DNA from: JBMNSK01 sp050945155
Lineage (GTDB): Bacteria; Actinomycetota; Coriobacteriia; Coriobacteriales; Eggerthellaceae
Direction of reading: 5' to 3'
DNA: 64,000 nucleotides
Assembly (NCBI GenBank): GCA_050945155.1
Contig: JBMNSK010000003.1
Location: forward strand, 1 to 64,000
The position numbers and the translations under genes are program-made. This document shows, piece after piece, positions 37,744-47,383 of this stretch; position 1 is the first letter of the stretch; every line of letters begins with the position of its first letter. The notes beneath the pieces were generated by a model. That model searched no databases. It was not told the DNA's origin and was given only the letters and a program-made list of their open reading frames with translations.

Positions 37744-39024
37744 ATGACTGCGTCGCTTAAATTTATACATACTTCAGACTTGCATCTCGGAACAAGCTTT
37801 AAGGGAGTGCGGTCTCTTTCTTCAACCTGGAAAAACAAACTAGTCAAAGCAATTCCAGAAGCATTTGACCGGGTGATAAGCGCAGCCATTGAACACCAGG
37901 TAGATTTTCTTATTATTTCGGGCGATATTTTTGACAGTGACCGAGTTTCTTATGGCGACTACCTGCGTTTCTTCGAAGGAATTAAGATTTTAAGCGATAA
38001 GGGAATTCCTACGTATCTTTGTACAGGCAATCACGATCCCTATTCGTTTTGGCAAAAGAAATATTTCGAACTTCCCGAGTCGGCATATCTATTTCAAGCT
38101 GATGCGCCGTCTTTTACTGTATATGAACGCGATGGAGAGCCTCTTTGCCTCTTAGGCGGGCGCGGTTTTAAAAATCAGTTTTGGACCGAAGATTACGAAA
38201 TTACGGATGGCATTACTCGTAAGGCGGCCGAGGAAAGCCTCTCTGGTGTTATTGCCCACCCGGACCTCGTTCCTTACGCCATTGGCGTTGCACATACCGG
38301 ACTTACTGTCGACAAGCAGATTGCTCCTTCAGACCCGCAAAAGCTTGCTAACGCCGGCATGGATTATTGGGCGCTTGGCCATATCCACCAGACTTACCTG
38401 TATCCATCTCCAGATAATCCTCGTGTTGTTTTTTCTGGGTGCATTCAAGGACGGGATATTAACGAAACAGGAATGTGCTCGTGTTTCCTTGTTGAGTTAA
38501 AGGAAGGGCAGGTCAATCGCCTCACGCCCATTCCTACCTCGAGCGTAGTCTGGGAAAAGCCTGAAGTTTCCATTGAAGGGTGCACGAGCCTTCCCAAAAT
38601 CAAAGAGAAGATTCTTGCTGCCCTTAATAAGCTTGCTCAAAAAAATAACGGAGCCGCTATCGTGGCACGCGTTACGCTGACTGGGGTAAATGAACTGCAT
38701 CAGACACTTACAAGCACAGCGCTCGACGACTTGCGCAACGACATCAATGACAGTTCTTCGACAGCGTATCTTGATGCGCTTGAGAAAAAGACAAAGGCAC
38801 CCATCGACCTTGATGCAGTACGCAAGGAAGGAATGTTTCCTGCCACTTTTTTGACCATCTCAGACAAGATGAAAGAGAATCCGCAAGAGTGTCTCGCTTA
38901 TATCCAAGACTTGTTTGCAGAAAACAACTTGCGCTTTGACGAGACCTATACCGAAGATTTTTCCGACCTACTAGGCGACGCGCAAGAACTCATCCTCGAT
39001 AAGCTTCTGAGAAAAGAATCGTAG
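37744..39024 (+). CDS. Metallophosphoesterase, SbcD/YhaO-like DNA repair exonuclease
   Basis: A 426-residue Mre11/SbcD-family nuclease subunit. Metal-binding motifs appear in order: HTSDLHLGT, SGDIFDSD, TGNHDP, AHTGL and GHIHQ. Length and partner match the YhaO subgroup rather than classical SbcD. The next gene, 11 bases downstream, encodes its YhaN-like ATPase, so the two probably form one DNA end-processing complex. The start is set by conservation of FIHTSDLHLG right after the ATG; only a GGGGG-rich site precedes it. Substrate is inferred from the family. Confidence 0.88.
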   Translation: MTASLKFIHTSDLHLGTSFKGVRSLSSTWKNKLVKAIPEAFDRVISAAIEHQVDFLIISGDIFDSDRVSYGDYLRFFEGIKILSDKGIPTYLCTGNHDPYSFWQKKYFELPESAYLFQADAPSFTVYERDGEPLCLLGGRGFKNQFWTEDYEITDGITRKAAEESLSGVIAHPDLVPYAIGVAHTGLTVDKQIAPSDPQKLANAGMDYWALGHIHQTYLYPSPDNPRVVFSGCIQGRDINETGMCSCFLVELKEGQVNRLTPIPTSSVVWEKPEVSIEGCTSLPKIKEKILAALNKLAQKNNGAAIVARVTLTGVNELHQTLTSTALDDLRNDINDSSSTAYLDALEKKTKAPIDLDAVRKEGMFPATFLTISDKMKENPQECLAYIQDLFAENNLRFDETYTEDFSDLLGDAQELILDKLLRKES

Positions 39025-39035
39025 GTGTACTCCTG

Positions 39036-41234
39036 ATGACGACATTTCTCAAACATATCAGGATTGAAAATTTTGGCTCTTCGTCCGAAAAAAGCGTTGG
39101 TCCTTTTACTGCTGGCTTAAATCTTGTCTACGGAAAAAACGAATCAGGGAAGACAACAATTTCTGAGTTTATCGGTGGAGTGTTATTTGGATGGCAAAGC
39201 AAGCGCGGAACAAATACCTATAAACCCAAAAATGCCGAGCGAAGCGGATCGCTTTTCTTTGAGGTGCAAAACGAAAGTTCTGAACGGTCTTCCAATTCCC
39301 AGTCAGAAATAATTCTTTCTCGTACCAAAGAGCTTACAACAGAGCCTTCGGGGATAAATCTGGTTTCAGACTTAGACGAAAGCACCTTCGATACGGTGTT
39401 TTCTCTCACAAGTGATGAGCTAAACGACCTCGATAACCACAACGAAGTTACGGAGAAATTGCTTACAGCCGGCTCTGGAACAGGCTCCAGTCCCTCTGAT
39501 GTGCTTGCAGAGATTACCGACACGACCAAAGAATATCGGTCGCAAGCGGCGAAGGTGTCGGAACATAGTCTCGTTCAAATCCAATTAAAAATTGACGAAT
39601 TGCGCGCACAAATAGAAGACGCCTCTGAACTTGCGCAGCATCATCAAGACGAAGACGCCGAACTCGAGCAAAGTAAAAAAGAGCAGGCGCAGCTCGACAT
39701 GAAGATTCAAGCATGCCTTGACGATATTGAAGACTTAAAAGGCAAATATAAAGATCTTGAACATATCGAAGAAAGCATTTCAGAAAAACAGAGAAAACTA
39801 GACAACCACATATCCACAATTAAAGATTATGAAAACGAACTGAGTGAAAAACAAAAGTTTGAACCTTCAGCTCTGCTTTGTGCCAGTGAAGATAAGTTTC
39901 GTGAGTCAGGAAACAAACTCAATGAACTGAATAGGGAGCAAGAAAAGCAAGCAGATAGGCTTGCTGGTGCCGAAAACGACTATCGTGATGCGTGCGCGGA
40001 GAGTGCCGCAGCGAAAAAAGCCAGTTTCAGTCGCCAGCAAGAACAAAAAAGAAGTGAAAAGAAGCGCAGAGAAATCATTGTTTGCGCCGCACTTGCTCTT
40101 GTTTTCCTTCTTGCGGGTGTTCCTCTTGTTTTAAACGGCGCCTCGGCACAGAGTTTTATGCTTTCTGCTTTAGGTGGCGCTCTTGTCCTCTTCGCAATTC
40201 TTGTAGGAGTGGGAGCAGTTGTTTTACTCATTCAGTCACATAACAATGACGACAACTCTCATACGCAAGAAGAGGACTACGAGAAATCCGTTCTTAAATA
40301 CGAGGATCTCTATGACCAGGCGCAGCAAGATAAAAAGGACATTGATAAGCTCGTAGAGAACAGCCTTGTAGAAATGGGTCTTGAAAGCGCCCAGGGAAGC
40401 ATAGAGCGTGCGAAGATGCTTCTCGAAACTGCCCGCAAGCGGCGTGAAGACATTAATCGACTTGAACACGACCTTGCTTTAGAGCGTCAAGGCAAGACCG
40501 ATTTGGAAAAAGAACTTGCTGACCTGAAAAAGAGAAGAGAAGAAATTCTTCCTGACAGCGCGTATGAGGGCAGCGATTTCGGTCAAACACTTCAGAGCCG
40601 CATTAACGCCCTAAATCTTCGTCACAGAAATCTTGAGGAAGAGAAAGACATTAAAGCGCGCCGTGTAGGCGAACTGACGGAGCGCCTGAGTCAGGCTCGT
40701 GGCGAGAAGCAACTCGATGAATTGCGGCTTGAACTAGAAATGCTACAAACACAAAAACAAGAAACGGGTCGAGACTATGTTCGCCATCTCTTAGCGAAAC
40801 GCATGCTTGAGGATACGATTAAAGCGTGGGACAGGGATAGCCAGCCAGAAATTTATCGCATTGCAAGCGAACTCTTAAGCGATATGACGGAGGGTGCTTG
40901 GGTAAAGGTTGAGACGGATGGAAAAGGTAAGATAGTGGTGCGTAGCGCCGTGCAGGTACGACGCGAGCCGCGGCATCTTTCCCTAGGAACACGCCAGCAA
41001 CTCTACCTTGCCCTTCGTATTGCGCTTCTGATGTCTGCAAAGGATGTTGGAAAAGCTATTCCAATTTTGGCAGACGATATATTGGTAAATTTCGATTCGA
41101 ATCGCCGTTTGGGTGCCGCACGAGCCTTAGCGAAACTTGCGGAGACAAGACAGGTCATTATGTTTACTTGTCACGAAGAAGTGGTGAATGCCATGGAAGA
41201 GGCTTGTCCAACCCTGCATAGGATTAATCTGTAA
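39036..41234 (+). CDS. YhaN-like SMC-type ATPase with a membrane hairpin
   Basis: A 732-residue Rad50/SbcC-like ATPase. Walker A is YGKNESGKTT near residue 35; long coiled coils cover roughly 165-330 and 405-600. The ABC-type end has LSLGTRQQLYLALRIALL and Walker B PILADDILVNFD. Between the coils, at about residues 347-400, lie two hydrophobic helices. Classical SbcC has a zinc hook at this point; the YhaN group instead has a membrane hairpin. The complex with the upstream nuclease would therefore be membrane-tethered. A role in DNA repair or defence is inferred from the family. Confidence 0.87.
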   Translation: MTTFLKHIRIENFGSSSEKSVGPFTAGLNLVYGKNESGKTTISEFIGGVLFGWQSKRGTNTYKPKNAERSGSLFFEVQNESSERSSNSQSEIILSRTKELTTEPSGINLVSDLDESTFDTVFSLTSDELNDLDNHNEVTEKLLTAGSGTGSSPSDVLAEITDTTKEYRSQAAKVSEHSLVQIQLKIDELRAQIEDASELAQHHQDEDAELEQSKKEQAQLDMKIQACLDDIEDLKGKYKDLEHIEESISEKQRKLDNHISTIKDYENELSEKQKFEPSALLCASEDKFRESGNKLNELNREQEKQADRLAGAENDYRDACAESAAAKKASFSRQQEQKRSEKKRREIIVCAALALVFLLAGVPLVLNGASAQSFMLSALGGALVLFAILVGVGAVVLLIQSHNNDDNSHTQEEDYEKSVLKYEDLYDQAQQDKKDIDKLVENSLVEMGLESAQGSIERAKMLLETARKRREDINRLEHDLALERQGKTDLEKELADLKKRREEILPDSAYEGSDFGQTLQSRINALNLRHRNLEEEKDIKARRVGELTERLSQARGEKQLDELRLELEMLQTQKQETGRDYVRHLLAKRMLEDTIKAWDRDSQPEIYRIASELLSDMTEGAWVKVETDGKGKIVVRSAVQVRREPRHLSLGTRQQLYLALRIALLMSAKDVGKAIPILADDILVNFDSNRRLGAARALAKLAETRQVIMFTCHEEVVNAMEEACPTLHRINL

Positions 41235-41281
41235 TATACTCTGATACGGCGATTTTTTTCATATGAAAGGATGAAAGCGAA

Positions 41282-42592
41282 ATGCCTACAACCGTGCTTG
41301 TTGGAGCCCAGTGGGGCGATGAGGGCAAGGGAAAGATCACCGATCTTATTGCGAGCGACTATGACTATGTCGTACGTACTCAAGGGGGGAACAATGCCGG
41401 GCATACCGTAGTGCACGGCGATAAAAAGCTAGCGCTACACCTTATGCCTTCTGGCGTTATGTATGAAGACGTCATTCCGGTTATTGGCAATGGTGTTGTG
41501 ATTGACCCGGGTGTGCTCATTAAGGAACTAGCGATGCTTAACGCCGAGGGTATCGACTGCAGCTCGCTCAAGATTTCCTGTGATGCGCACATCATCATGC
41601 CGTATCACAAAGACTTCGACGGGGCAGATGAGAAGCGCCTTGGAGAAAACCGTATCGGTACAACGAAACGCGGAATTGGCCCGTGCTACCAGGACAAGGT
41701 TGCACGCAAAGGTATCCGCGTCCAAGATCTTCTTGACGAAAAAATCTTCCGTCTCAAGCTCAAGACCGCTTTGGCTCAGAAGAATCCAATCTTGGAGAAG
41801 ATTTACGGCTTGCATACCTATACGGTTGAAGAAATCTGCGACGAGTATCTTCCTTATGCTCGTCTGCTGAAACCTTATATGGCAGAAACCGCCCAAATGC
41901 TTAATGATGCGCATCGTGCAGGAAAGTCGATTCTCTTTGAAGGTGCGCAGGGCACATTGCTTGACATTGACCACGGCACCTATCCGTATGTCACTTCTTC
42001 ATCTTGTTGTGCGGGAGGAGCGGCAACAGGCTCAGGCGTAGGCCCGACGCTTATCGACCGCGTCCTAGGCATTATGAAAGCATATGTGACACGTGTTGGC
42101 GGCGGTCCTTTCCCAACAGAACAGCACTGCGCTGAAGAAGGGGGAGAAGGAGAAGAAGCCGAGGTAGCAGAGATTTTGTCTACGGTGGGCCATGAGTATG
42201 GTGTAACCACAGGCAGAAGGCGCCGCTGTGGCTGGTTCGATGCCGTTATTGGTCGCTATGCCGTTGACGTAAACGGACTTACTGACATTGCCTTAACAAA
42301 GCTCGATGTTCTTTCGGCTTTTGACACCATTAAGGTCTGCACGGCCTATAAGTGCCAAGGCAAGATTTATGAATATTTCCCCATGCAGCAAAGCGTGCTT
42401 TTCCATGCTGAGCCGGTTTATACGGAGCTGCCTGGCTGGAAAGGCATTGATATCACCGGTTGCAAGAAATTCGAAGACCTTCCCGAAAACGCACAGCATT
42501 ACGTGGAATATCTCGAAGAGATTACCGGTGCTCATATAAGTATCATTGCAGTCGGACCGGACCGCGATGAAACAATCTTCCGCGGCTGGTAA
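41282..42592 (+). CDS. purA: Adenylosuccinate synthetase
   Basis: A 436-residue PurA that converts IMP and aspartate to adenylosuccinate with GTP, the first step to AMP. Family motifs are [16 protein letters not shown] (P loop and catalytic Asp), NNAGHTV with the catalytic His, [31 protein letters not shown] (first residues of the long conserved block) and [11 protein letters not shown]. An AAAGG ribosome site precedes the ATG. It is followed by purD 134 bases away and purE further downstream. Confidence 0.97.
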   Translation: MPTTVLVGAQWGDEGKGKITDLIASDYDYVVRTQGGNNAGHTVVHGDKKLALHLMPSGVMYEDVIPVIGNGVVIDPGVLIKELAMLNAEGIDCSSLKISCDAHIIMPYHKDFDGADEKRLGENRIGTTKRGIGPCYQDKVARKGIRVQDLLDEKIFRLKLKTALAQKNPILEKIYGLHTYTVEEICDEYLPYARLLKPYMAETAQMLNDAHRAGKSILFEGAQGTLLDIDHGTYPYVTSSSCCAGGAATGSGVGPTLIDRVLGIMKAYVTRVGGGPFPTEQHCAEEGGEGEEAEVAEILSTVGHEYGVTTGRRRRCGWFDAVIGRYAVDVNGLTDIALTKLDVLSAFDTIKVCTAYKCQGKIYEYFPMQQSVLFHAEPVYTELPGWKGIDITGCKKFEDLPENAQHYVEYLEEITGAHISIIAVGPDRDETIFRGW

Positions 42593-42726
42593 TTAAAAGA
42601 TATGAAAAGAATCGGGCGGAAGAGGTAGCCGATACATCTTGGTGGAGTCGTGCATAAATTGCCGATTACCACCGTGAATGCATAACCGTGTGATGGTAAA
42701 TCGCACAACGGGCGGAAGGAACAAGC

Positions 42727-44016
42727 GTGAACATCCTGGTATTGGGAAGCGGCGGCAGAGAGCATGCGTTAGCTTGGGCGCTCGCTCGGTCAAACAAGAC
42801 TGAAAAACTTTATGTAGCTCCAGGCAACGGTGGAACTTCACAGATAGCCGAAAACGTTTCAGACCTAAACATTAAAGATGGGGAAGCGGTTCTCGAATTT
42901 GCGCAGGAGAATGCTATTTCCCTCGTGGTTATTGGCCCGGAGGCTCCTCTTGTCGAAGGGGTGGCCGACGTCTTGCGTGACGCAGGTATTGCGGTCTTTG
43001 GTCCCGATGCTGAAGGCGCTCAACTTGAGGGCAGCAAGTCTTTCAGCAAGGAATTCATGCAGCGCTGCAATATTCCTACAGCGGCTTATGAAACTTTTAC
43101 TGATAAAGAAGCAGCCCTTACCTACGCGCGGAGGCTCGGTGTTCCTCTGGTTATCAAAGCCGATGGACTTGCTGCAGGTAAAGGCGTTGTTGTGGCTGAT
43201 GATATGGACGATGCCTGTGAGGCTATCGAGGCTTGCTTTGATGGAGCTTTCGGCGAAGCCGGACAAAAAGTGCTTATCGAAGAATGTCTTACCGGCCCTG
43301 AGTGCTCGCTTCTTGCTTTTGTTTCCGACGGTGTTGCAAAGTGCATGGTTACCGCGCAGGATCACAAGCGCGCTTTCGAAGGCGACCGTGGCCCGAACAC
43401 GGGTGGCATGGGCGCATACTCGCCGGTTCCTATTGTGACCGACGAAGAACTGGCTGCTATGACCCAAATTATGGAAACGGCGGCTGCTGAAACCAAGCGC
43501 GAGTTTGCTCACGACTACCGCGGCGTTCTCTACGGCGGGTTTATGCTCACCCCTCAGGGGCCAAAAGTGCTCGAGTTCAATGCTCGTTTCGGAGACCCTG
43601 AGACTCAGGCAGTGTTAGTTCGCCTTGAAAACGACCTCGTTGACATTATGATGGCCGTTGCCGAGGGCAGACCACAAGACATCGAACTGTCTTGGAGGCC
43701 GGAATGGGCTGTTTGCGTTGTTTTGGTAAGCGATGGGTATCCGGGCCACTATGAGAAGGGGAAGGTAATTCTTGGTGTAAGCGAAGCAGAGATGCTTGAT
43801 AACGTGATTATCTTCCATGCAGGAACAGCAATTAACCGCGATGGCGAGTTGATAACTTCAGGTGGCCGTGTGCTGAATGTGGTCGGTTTAGGCGAAAGTT
43901 TTGAAGAAGCGCGCGAAAAGGCCTATGAAGCATGCGACCTCATTAATTTCGAAGGTAAAGAACTGCGTGACGATATCGGCCTTAAGGCTTTGCGGGGAAG
44001 AGCGGCGTGGGACTAA
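42727..44016 (+). CDS. purD: Phosphoribosylamine-glycine ligase
   Basis: A 429-residue GAR synthetase (ATP-grasp), the second step of de novo purine synthesis. The N-terminus is [16 protein letters not shown]; other motifs are [41 protein letters not shown] and [12 protein letters not shown]. The GTG start at 42727 is preceded by GGAAGGA and placed exactly at the conserved N-terminus. The upstream gap contains a short TTACCA/TGGTAA inverted repeat of unknown meaning. Confidence 0.97.
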   Translation: MNILVLGSGGREHALAWALARSNKTEKLYVAPGNGGTSQIAENVSDLNIKDGEAVLEFAQENAISLVVIGPEAPLVEGVADVLRDAGIAVFGPDAEGAQLEGSKSFSKEFMQRCNIPTAAYETFTDKEAALTYARRLGVPLVIKADGLAAGKGVVVADDMDDACEAIEACFDGAFGEAGQKVLIEECLTGPECSLLAFVSDGVAKCMVTAQDHKRAFEGDRGPNTGGMGAYSPVPIVTDEELAAMTQIMETAAAETKREFAHDYRGVLYGGFMLTPQGPKVLEFNARFGDPETQAVLVRLENDLVDIMMAVAEGRPQDIELSWRPEWAVCVVLVSDGYPGHYEKGKVILGVSEAEMLDNVIIFHAGTAINRDGELITSGGRVLNVVGLGESFEEAREKAYEACDLINFEGKELRDDIGLKALRGRAAWD

Positions 44017-44044
44017 TTGGCTTGAGTCACCAGCCATTCTTCAC

Positions 44045-44073
44045 TTGACCGTCAAACCTGGTATCGGTAAAAT
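44045..44073 (+). promoter_or_regulatory. Promoter for tRNA-Phe
   Basis: TTGACC (44045-44050), a 17-base spacer and TAAAAT (44068-44073), 30 bases before the tRNA. Confidence 0.7.
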
Positions 44074-44103
44074 AACGTTTCGCGTTTGTAAGAACGCCCA
44101 ATT

Positions 44104-44179
44104 GGTCGGGTAGCTCAGTTGGTAGAGCAGTGGACTGAAAATCCGCGTGCCGAGGGTTCAAGTCCCCCCCCGACCACCA
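44104..44179 (+). tRNA. tRNA-Phe (GAA)
   Basis: Acceptor GGTCGGG / CCCGACC, anticodon loop CTGAAAA giving GAA, GGGTTCAAGTCC T-arm and encoded CCA. Confidence 0.97.
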
Positions 44180-44187
44180 CAAAGACA

Positions 44188-44215
44188 ACAGGTCCAGAAA
44201 TGGACCTGTTTTTTT
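44188..44215 (+). terminator. Terminator after tRNA-Phe
   Basis: ACAGGTCCA / TGGACCTGT, a perfect 9-bp stem with a GAAA loop, followed by a T run. Confidence 0.93.
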
Positions 44216-44297
44216 ATTTGGTGTTAGGATTACGGGGGCGAATATTCTTAACGCAAATCGCTCTTTGGTCGATATTTTTCTCAGGTAAGGACGAACT

Positions 44298-44765
44298 ATG
44301 GCAGATCAAAAAAAGGCAGTCGTTGGTGTCATCTTGGGTTCAAAGTCCGATTTGGAAGCCATGCAACCTTGCATGTCGCAACTTGAAGAATTTGGCGTTC
44401 CTTATGAGCTAAAAATTGCAAGCGCGCACCGCAAGCCTGCAGAGGTTCATGACTGGGCATCAACGGCACATGAGCGCGGCATCCGTGTCATCATTGCCGC
44501 AGCCGGAAAGGCTGCCCATCTCGGAGGCGTTGTCGCTGCCTATACGCCTAATCCTGTTATTACGGTTCCAATGCGCACGAGCGATCTCGGTGGCCTCGAT
44601 TCTTTGCTGTCCATGGTTCAGATGCCTTCCGGCGTTCCTGTAGCCTGCGTGGCAATCAACGGTGCGAAAAACGCCGCTATCTTAGCGACGCAAATTCTTG
44701 GCACGGGCGACGAGGTATGGCGCCAGACTATTATCGACTTTAAGGCAGCTATGGCCGACGCCTAG
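44298..44765 (+). CDS. purE: N5-carboxyaminoimidazole ribonucleotide mutase
   Basis: A 155-residue PurE that rearranges N5-CAIR to CAIR in purine synthesis. Motifs are [23 protein letters not shown] (with the catalytic His), [15 protein letters not shown] and [19 protein letters not shown]. The usual partner PurK is not in the window. The gene starts 83 bases after the tRNA-Phe terminator, and iorA begins 28 bases downstream, so purE and the ior genes may share a transcript. Confidence 0.96.
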   Translation: MADQKKAVVGVILGSKSDLEAMQPCMSQLEEFGVPYELKIASAHRKPAEVHDWASTAHERGIRVIIAAAGKAAHLGGVVAAYTPNPVITVPMRTSDLGGLDSLLSMVQMPSGVPVACVAINGAKNAAILATQILGTGDEVWRQTIIDFKAAMADA

Positions 44766-44793
44766 GCAATACGGATATAAGACAGGCACAAGC

Positions 44794-46761
44794 ATGACGA
44801 AGAAATTACTGATGGGCAATGAAGCCTTTGCCCATGCCGCGCTTGAAGCAGGCGTGCGTGTGGTGGCGGGCTATCCAGGTACCCCATCTTCAGAAATTAT
44901 AGAAACAGTGGCGAAGCTCCATGCACAAGGCAAGGCTCATGGAGTTCATGTTGAGTGGTCAACCAACGAAAAAGCTGCCCTTGAATTGTTGGCTGGAGCT
45001 TCTTATGCAGGCGCGCGGTGTCTGTATACTTCAAAGCAGGTAGGACTCAACGTTTCAAGTGATGCGCTCATGAGCTTGAATTATGTGGGAATCAAGGGCG
45101 GTCTTGTGCTTGTTGTTGCCGATGACCCTGGCCCCATATCCTCACAAACCGAGCAAGACACCCGCCGATTCGCGGCATTTTCAAAAGTGCCGGTTTTTGA
45201 CCCGGCAACTCCGGATGAAGGCTTTGCCATGATGAAGGAAGCCTTTGAACTTTCTGAGCGCTACCACACGCCCGTTATTCTGCGGCCGACCACAAGGATT
45301 GACCATGCGTCTACCTTTTTTGATATAGAAGAGGAAACCTATGCGCGAGAAATTCCCGAGGGAGGGTTTGTAAAAGATCCGAAGTGGGTTATCTTTCCGC
45401 GCCGCAGCTTTGAGGCGCATGGAGAAATTAACGACCGACTAACTCAGATTGCGAAAGATTATGCGCGTGAGGACCGCTTTGACTCCTTTAATCCTATCTA
45501 TACGAACGGAGTTCTTCGCCAAACTAACCCTTGCCAAACAAACGCTCAGGTTGGAATTGTGGCGGGCGGCATCTCTGCGGCATATGCCCTCGAAGCTTTA
45601 AGAACTCTAGAGCAACGCGCACAGGAAAAGGCGCTAACCTTGCCTGCTTATCGTTTTATACAGGTCGGGACACCTTATCCTTTTCCGGAAGAGAAGATGG
45701 CGAAGTTTTGCGACGGGTTAACGGATCTTCTGGTGTTAGAAGAGCTTGACTACGTACTCGAAGACGAGCTTTTAAAGCTTTCTGGAAAGCTGCACGCTCC
45801 CTATACAGTGCATGGCAAATTAAGTGGCGAAACCCGTACGCGTGGGGAAAATAGCGTAGATATTTGTATTGAAAATATTGCGCAGTTCTTCGGTTGCGAA
45901 GAACTTGCGACCGTGCGCGAAGAGTCCATGAATATAGGCGAAGTAAGCGATGAGCCTTTACCCATCAGGCCACCGGTCCTTTGTTCGGGTTGTCCTCACA
46001 GAGGAAGTTTCTATGCGGTTAAGCGTGCTGTAGGAAAACGTGAAGCGGAATACTGCGGCGATATCGGCTGCTATACCTTAGGCAACGCTGCGCCGCTCAA
46101 CACCACCGATACCTGCCTGTGTATGGGCGCAGGTATAACCATGGCTCAAGGTTTTTCGGTTGTAGAGCCCAACCGTAAACAGATTGCTTTTGTGGGTGAT
46201 TCAACTTTCTTTGCAAGTGGGCTTACCGGCATTGCAAATGCCGCCTACAACGGACATGACATTACCGTGGTAGTTCTCGACAACGCAACGACAGCTATGA
46301 CGGGCTCACAGCCTCATCCTGGAACCGGCGTGACGCTTATGGGTCCTAAAAACCCACCGCTATCTATTGAGGCGGTGCTGCGCGCTCTGAATTTCGCCTG
46401 CGTTGTTCATGCTGACCCGCTCAATCTTACAGAGGCTACCGCAAAGGCAAAAGAAGCTATCGATTTTGAAGGCCCATCCGCAATTATTTTTGAATCTCCC
46501 TGTATTCAGCTTATTCGTCCGGGTGAGGCTGTTCATATTGACAACGATACCTGTACGGGCTGCAAGCGGTGTATTACTGAAATTGGTTGCCCTGCAATTG
46601 GGTTTGATCTTCGCATCAAAGGCCCTCGAAGCAAGAATCGCGGGCAAGCCTATATAGATACCAGTCAATGCAATGGCTGTAACCTCTGTGTCGCGGTTTG
46701 TCCTTTTGATGCCATCAAGGCTTGCAGGGACAACGGGTCGAAGGAGGTGTCCCATGCTTAA
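44794..46761 (+). CDS. iorA: Indolepyruvate:ferredoxin oxidoreductase, alpha subunit
   Basis: A 655-residue IorA. With IorB it oxidatively decarboxylates aryl pyruvates (from Trp, Phe, Tyr) to aryl-acetyl-CoA and reduces ferredoxin. It has the N-terminal GYPGTPSSEI domain, a CSGCPHRG motif, the TPP-binding region (GDIGCYTLG, FVGDSTFFASG) and two C-terminal [4Fe-4S] motifs, CTGCKRCITEIGCPAIGF and CNGCNLCVAVCPFDAIK. The ATG at 44794 matches the family N-terminus; sequence further upstream belongs to purE in another frame. It overlaps iorB by 8 bases, pointing to coupled translation. Confidence 0.95.
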   Translation: MTKKLLMGNEAFAHAALEAGVRVVAGYPGTPSSEIIETVAKLHAQGKAHGVHVEWSTNEKAALELLAGASYAGARCLYTSKQVGLNVSSDALMSLNYVGIKGGLVLVVADDPGPISSQTEQDTRRFAAFSKVPVFDPATPDEGFAMMKEAFELSERYHTPVILRPTTRIDHASTFFDIEEETYAREIPEGGFVKDPKWVIFPRRSFEAHGEINDRLTQIAKDYAREDRFDSFNPIYTNGVLRQTNPCQTNAQVGIVAGGISAAYALEALRTLEQRAQEKALTLPAYRFIQVGTPYPFPEEKMAKFCDGLTDLLVLEELDYVLEDELLKLSGKLHAPYTVHGKLSGETRTRGENSVDICIENIAQFFGCEELATVREESMNIGEVSDEPLPIRPPVLCSGCPHRGSFYAVKRAVGKREAEYCGDIGCYTLGNAAPLNTTDTCLCMGAGITMAQGFSVVEPNRKQIAFVGDSTFFASGLTGIANAAYNGHDITVVVLDNATTAMTGSQPHPGTGVTLMGPKNPPLSIEAVLRALNFACVVHADPLNLTEATAKAKEAIDFEGPSAIIFESPCIQLIRPGEAVHIDNDTCTGCKRCITEIGCPAIGFDLRIKGPRSKNRGQAYIDTSQCNGCNLCVAVCPFDAIKACRDNGSKEVSHA

Positions 46762-47371
46762 TGTGATGCTGACCGGCGTAGGCGGCCAGGGCACCGTACT
46801 TGCGGCAAAGGTTCTAGCGCAAGCCGCATCCGACCGTGGTTGGCAGGTGCGAACTGCAGAGACTATTGGTATGGCGCAGCGGGGAGGCAATGTCGTCTCT
46901 CACCTTCGTATGGGAAACGAGGGTGAAGAGGTTTTCGCTCCCTTAGTTGCCGATGCTTCTGCCAATCTCATCATTGCATTCGAGCCAGGCGAAGGCGCTC
47001 GTGTTCTGCCGAGTTTGGCGCCCGGTGGTACCTTGGTTACGGCAAAAACGGCCATTCAACCCATTACTGCGGCACTTTCGGGGCAGACGTATACCGATGA
47101 GGCGGTCTTGTCGAACCTAAGGGCTTTGTTTGACCGCCACCCTTCGTATCGCTTAGAGATTGTGGATGACGAGCGAATCATTGAGCGCGTGGGTAACCGT
47201 CGTGCATTGAATATGGTACTTTTGGCATGCGCCCTTGAAACGGGATGCATTCCGCTTGGTATTGATGACCTGAAAAAAGCCATCGCCGTATGCGTAAAGC
47301 CGCAGTTCGTTGATATGAATCTTAAGGCTGTTGACCTTGCGCTGGAAATTCAAAAAGCTTCAAACTTATAG
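46754..47371 (+). CDS. iorB: Indolepyruvate:ferredoxin oxidoreductase, beta subunit
   Basis: A 205-residue IorB, the gamma-type (POR_gamma) subunit that completes the IOR enzyme. It begins NVMLTGVGGQGTVLAAK and contains TAETIGMAQRGGNVVSHLR, both family hallmarks. The ATG at 46754 follows AAGGAGGTG inside the end of iorA. The next gene, a phenylacetate-CoA ligase, starts 12 bases later, so the three form one operon. Confidence 0.95.
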   Translation: MLNVMLTGVGGQGTVLAAKVLAQAASDRGWQVRTAETIGMAQRGGNVVSHLRMGNEGEEVFAPLVADASANLIIAFEPGEGARVLPSLAPGGTLVTAKTAIQPITAALSGQTYTDEAVLSNLRALFDRHPSYRLEIVDDERIIERVGNRRALNMVLLACALETGCIPLGIDDLKKAIAVCVKPQFVDMNLKAVDLALEIQKASNL

Positions 47372-47383
47372 AGAAGAGAGACT

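Noticed and set aside
42865..43512. 215-codon antisense open frame within purD
   Set aside because: Fully inside the conserved purD gene with no recognisable domain.
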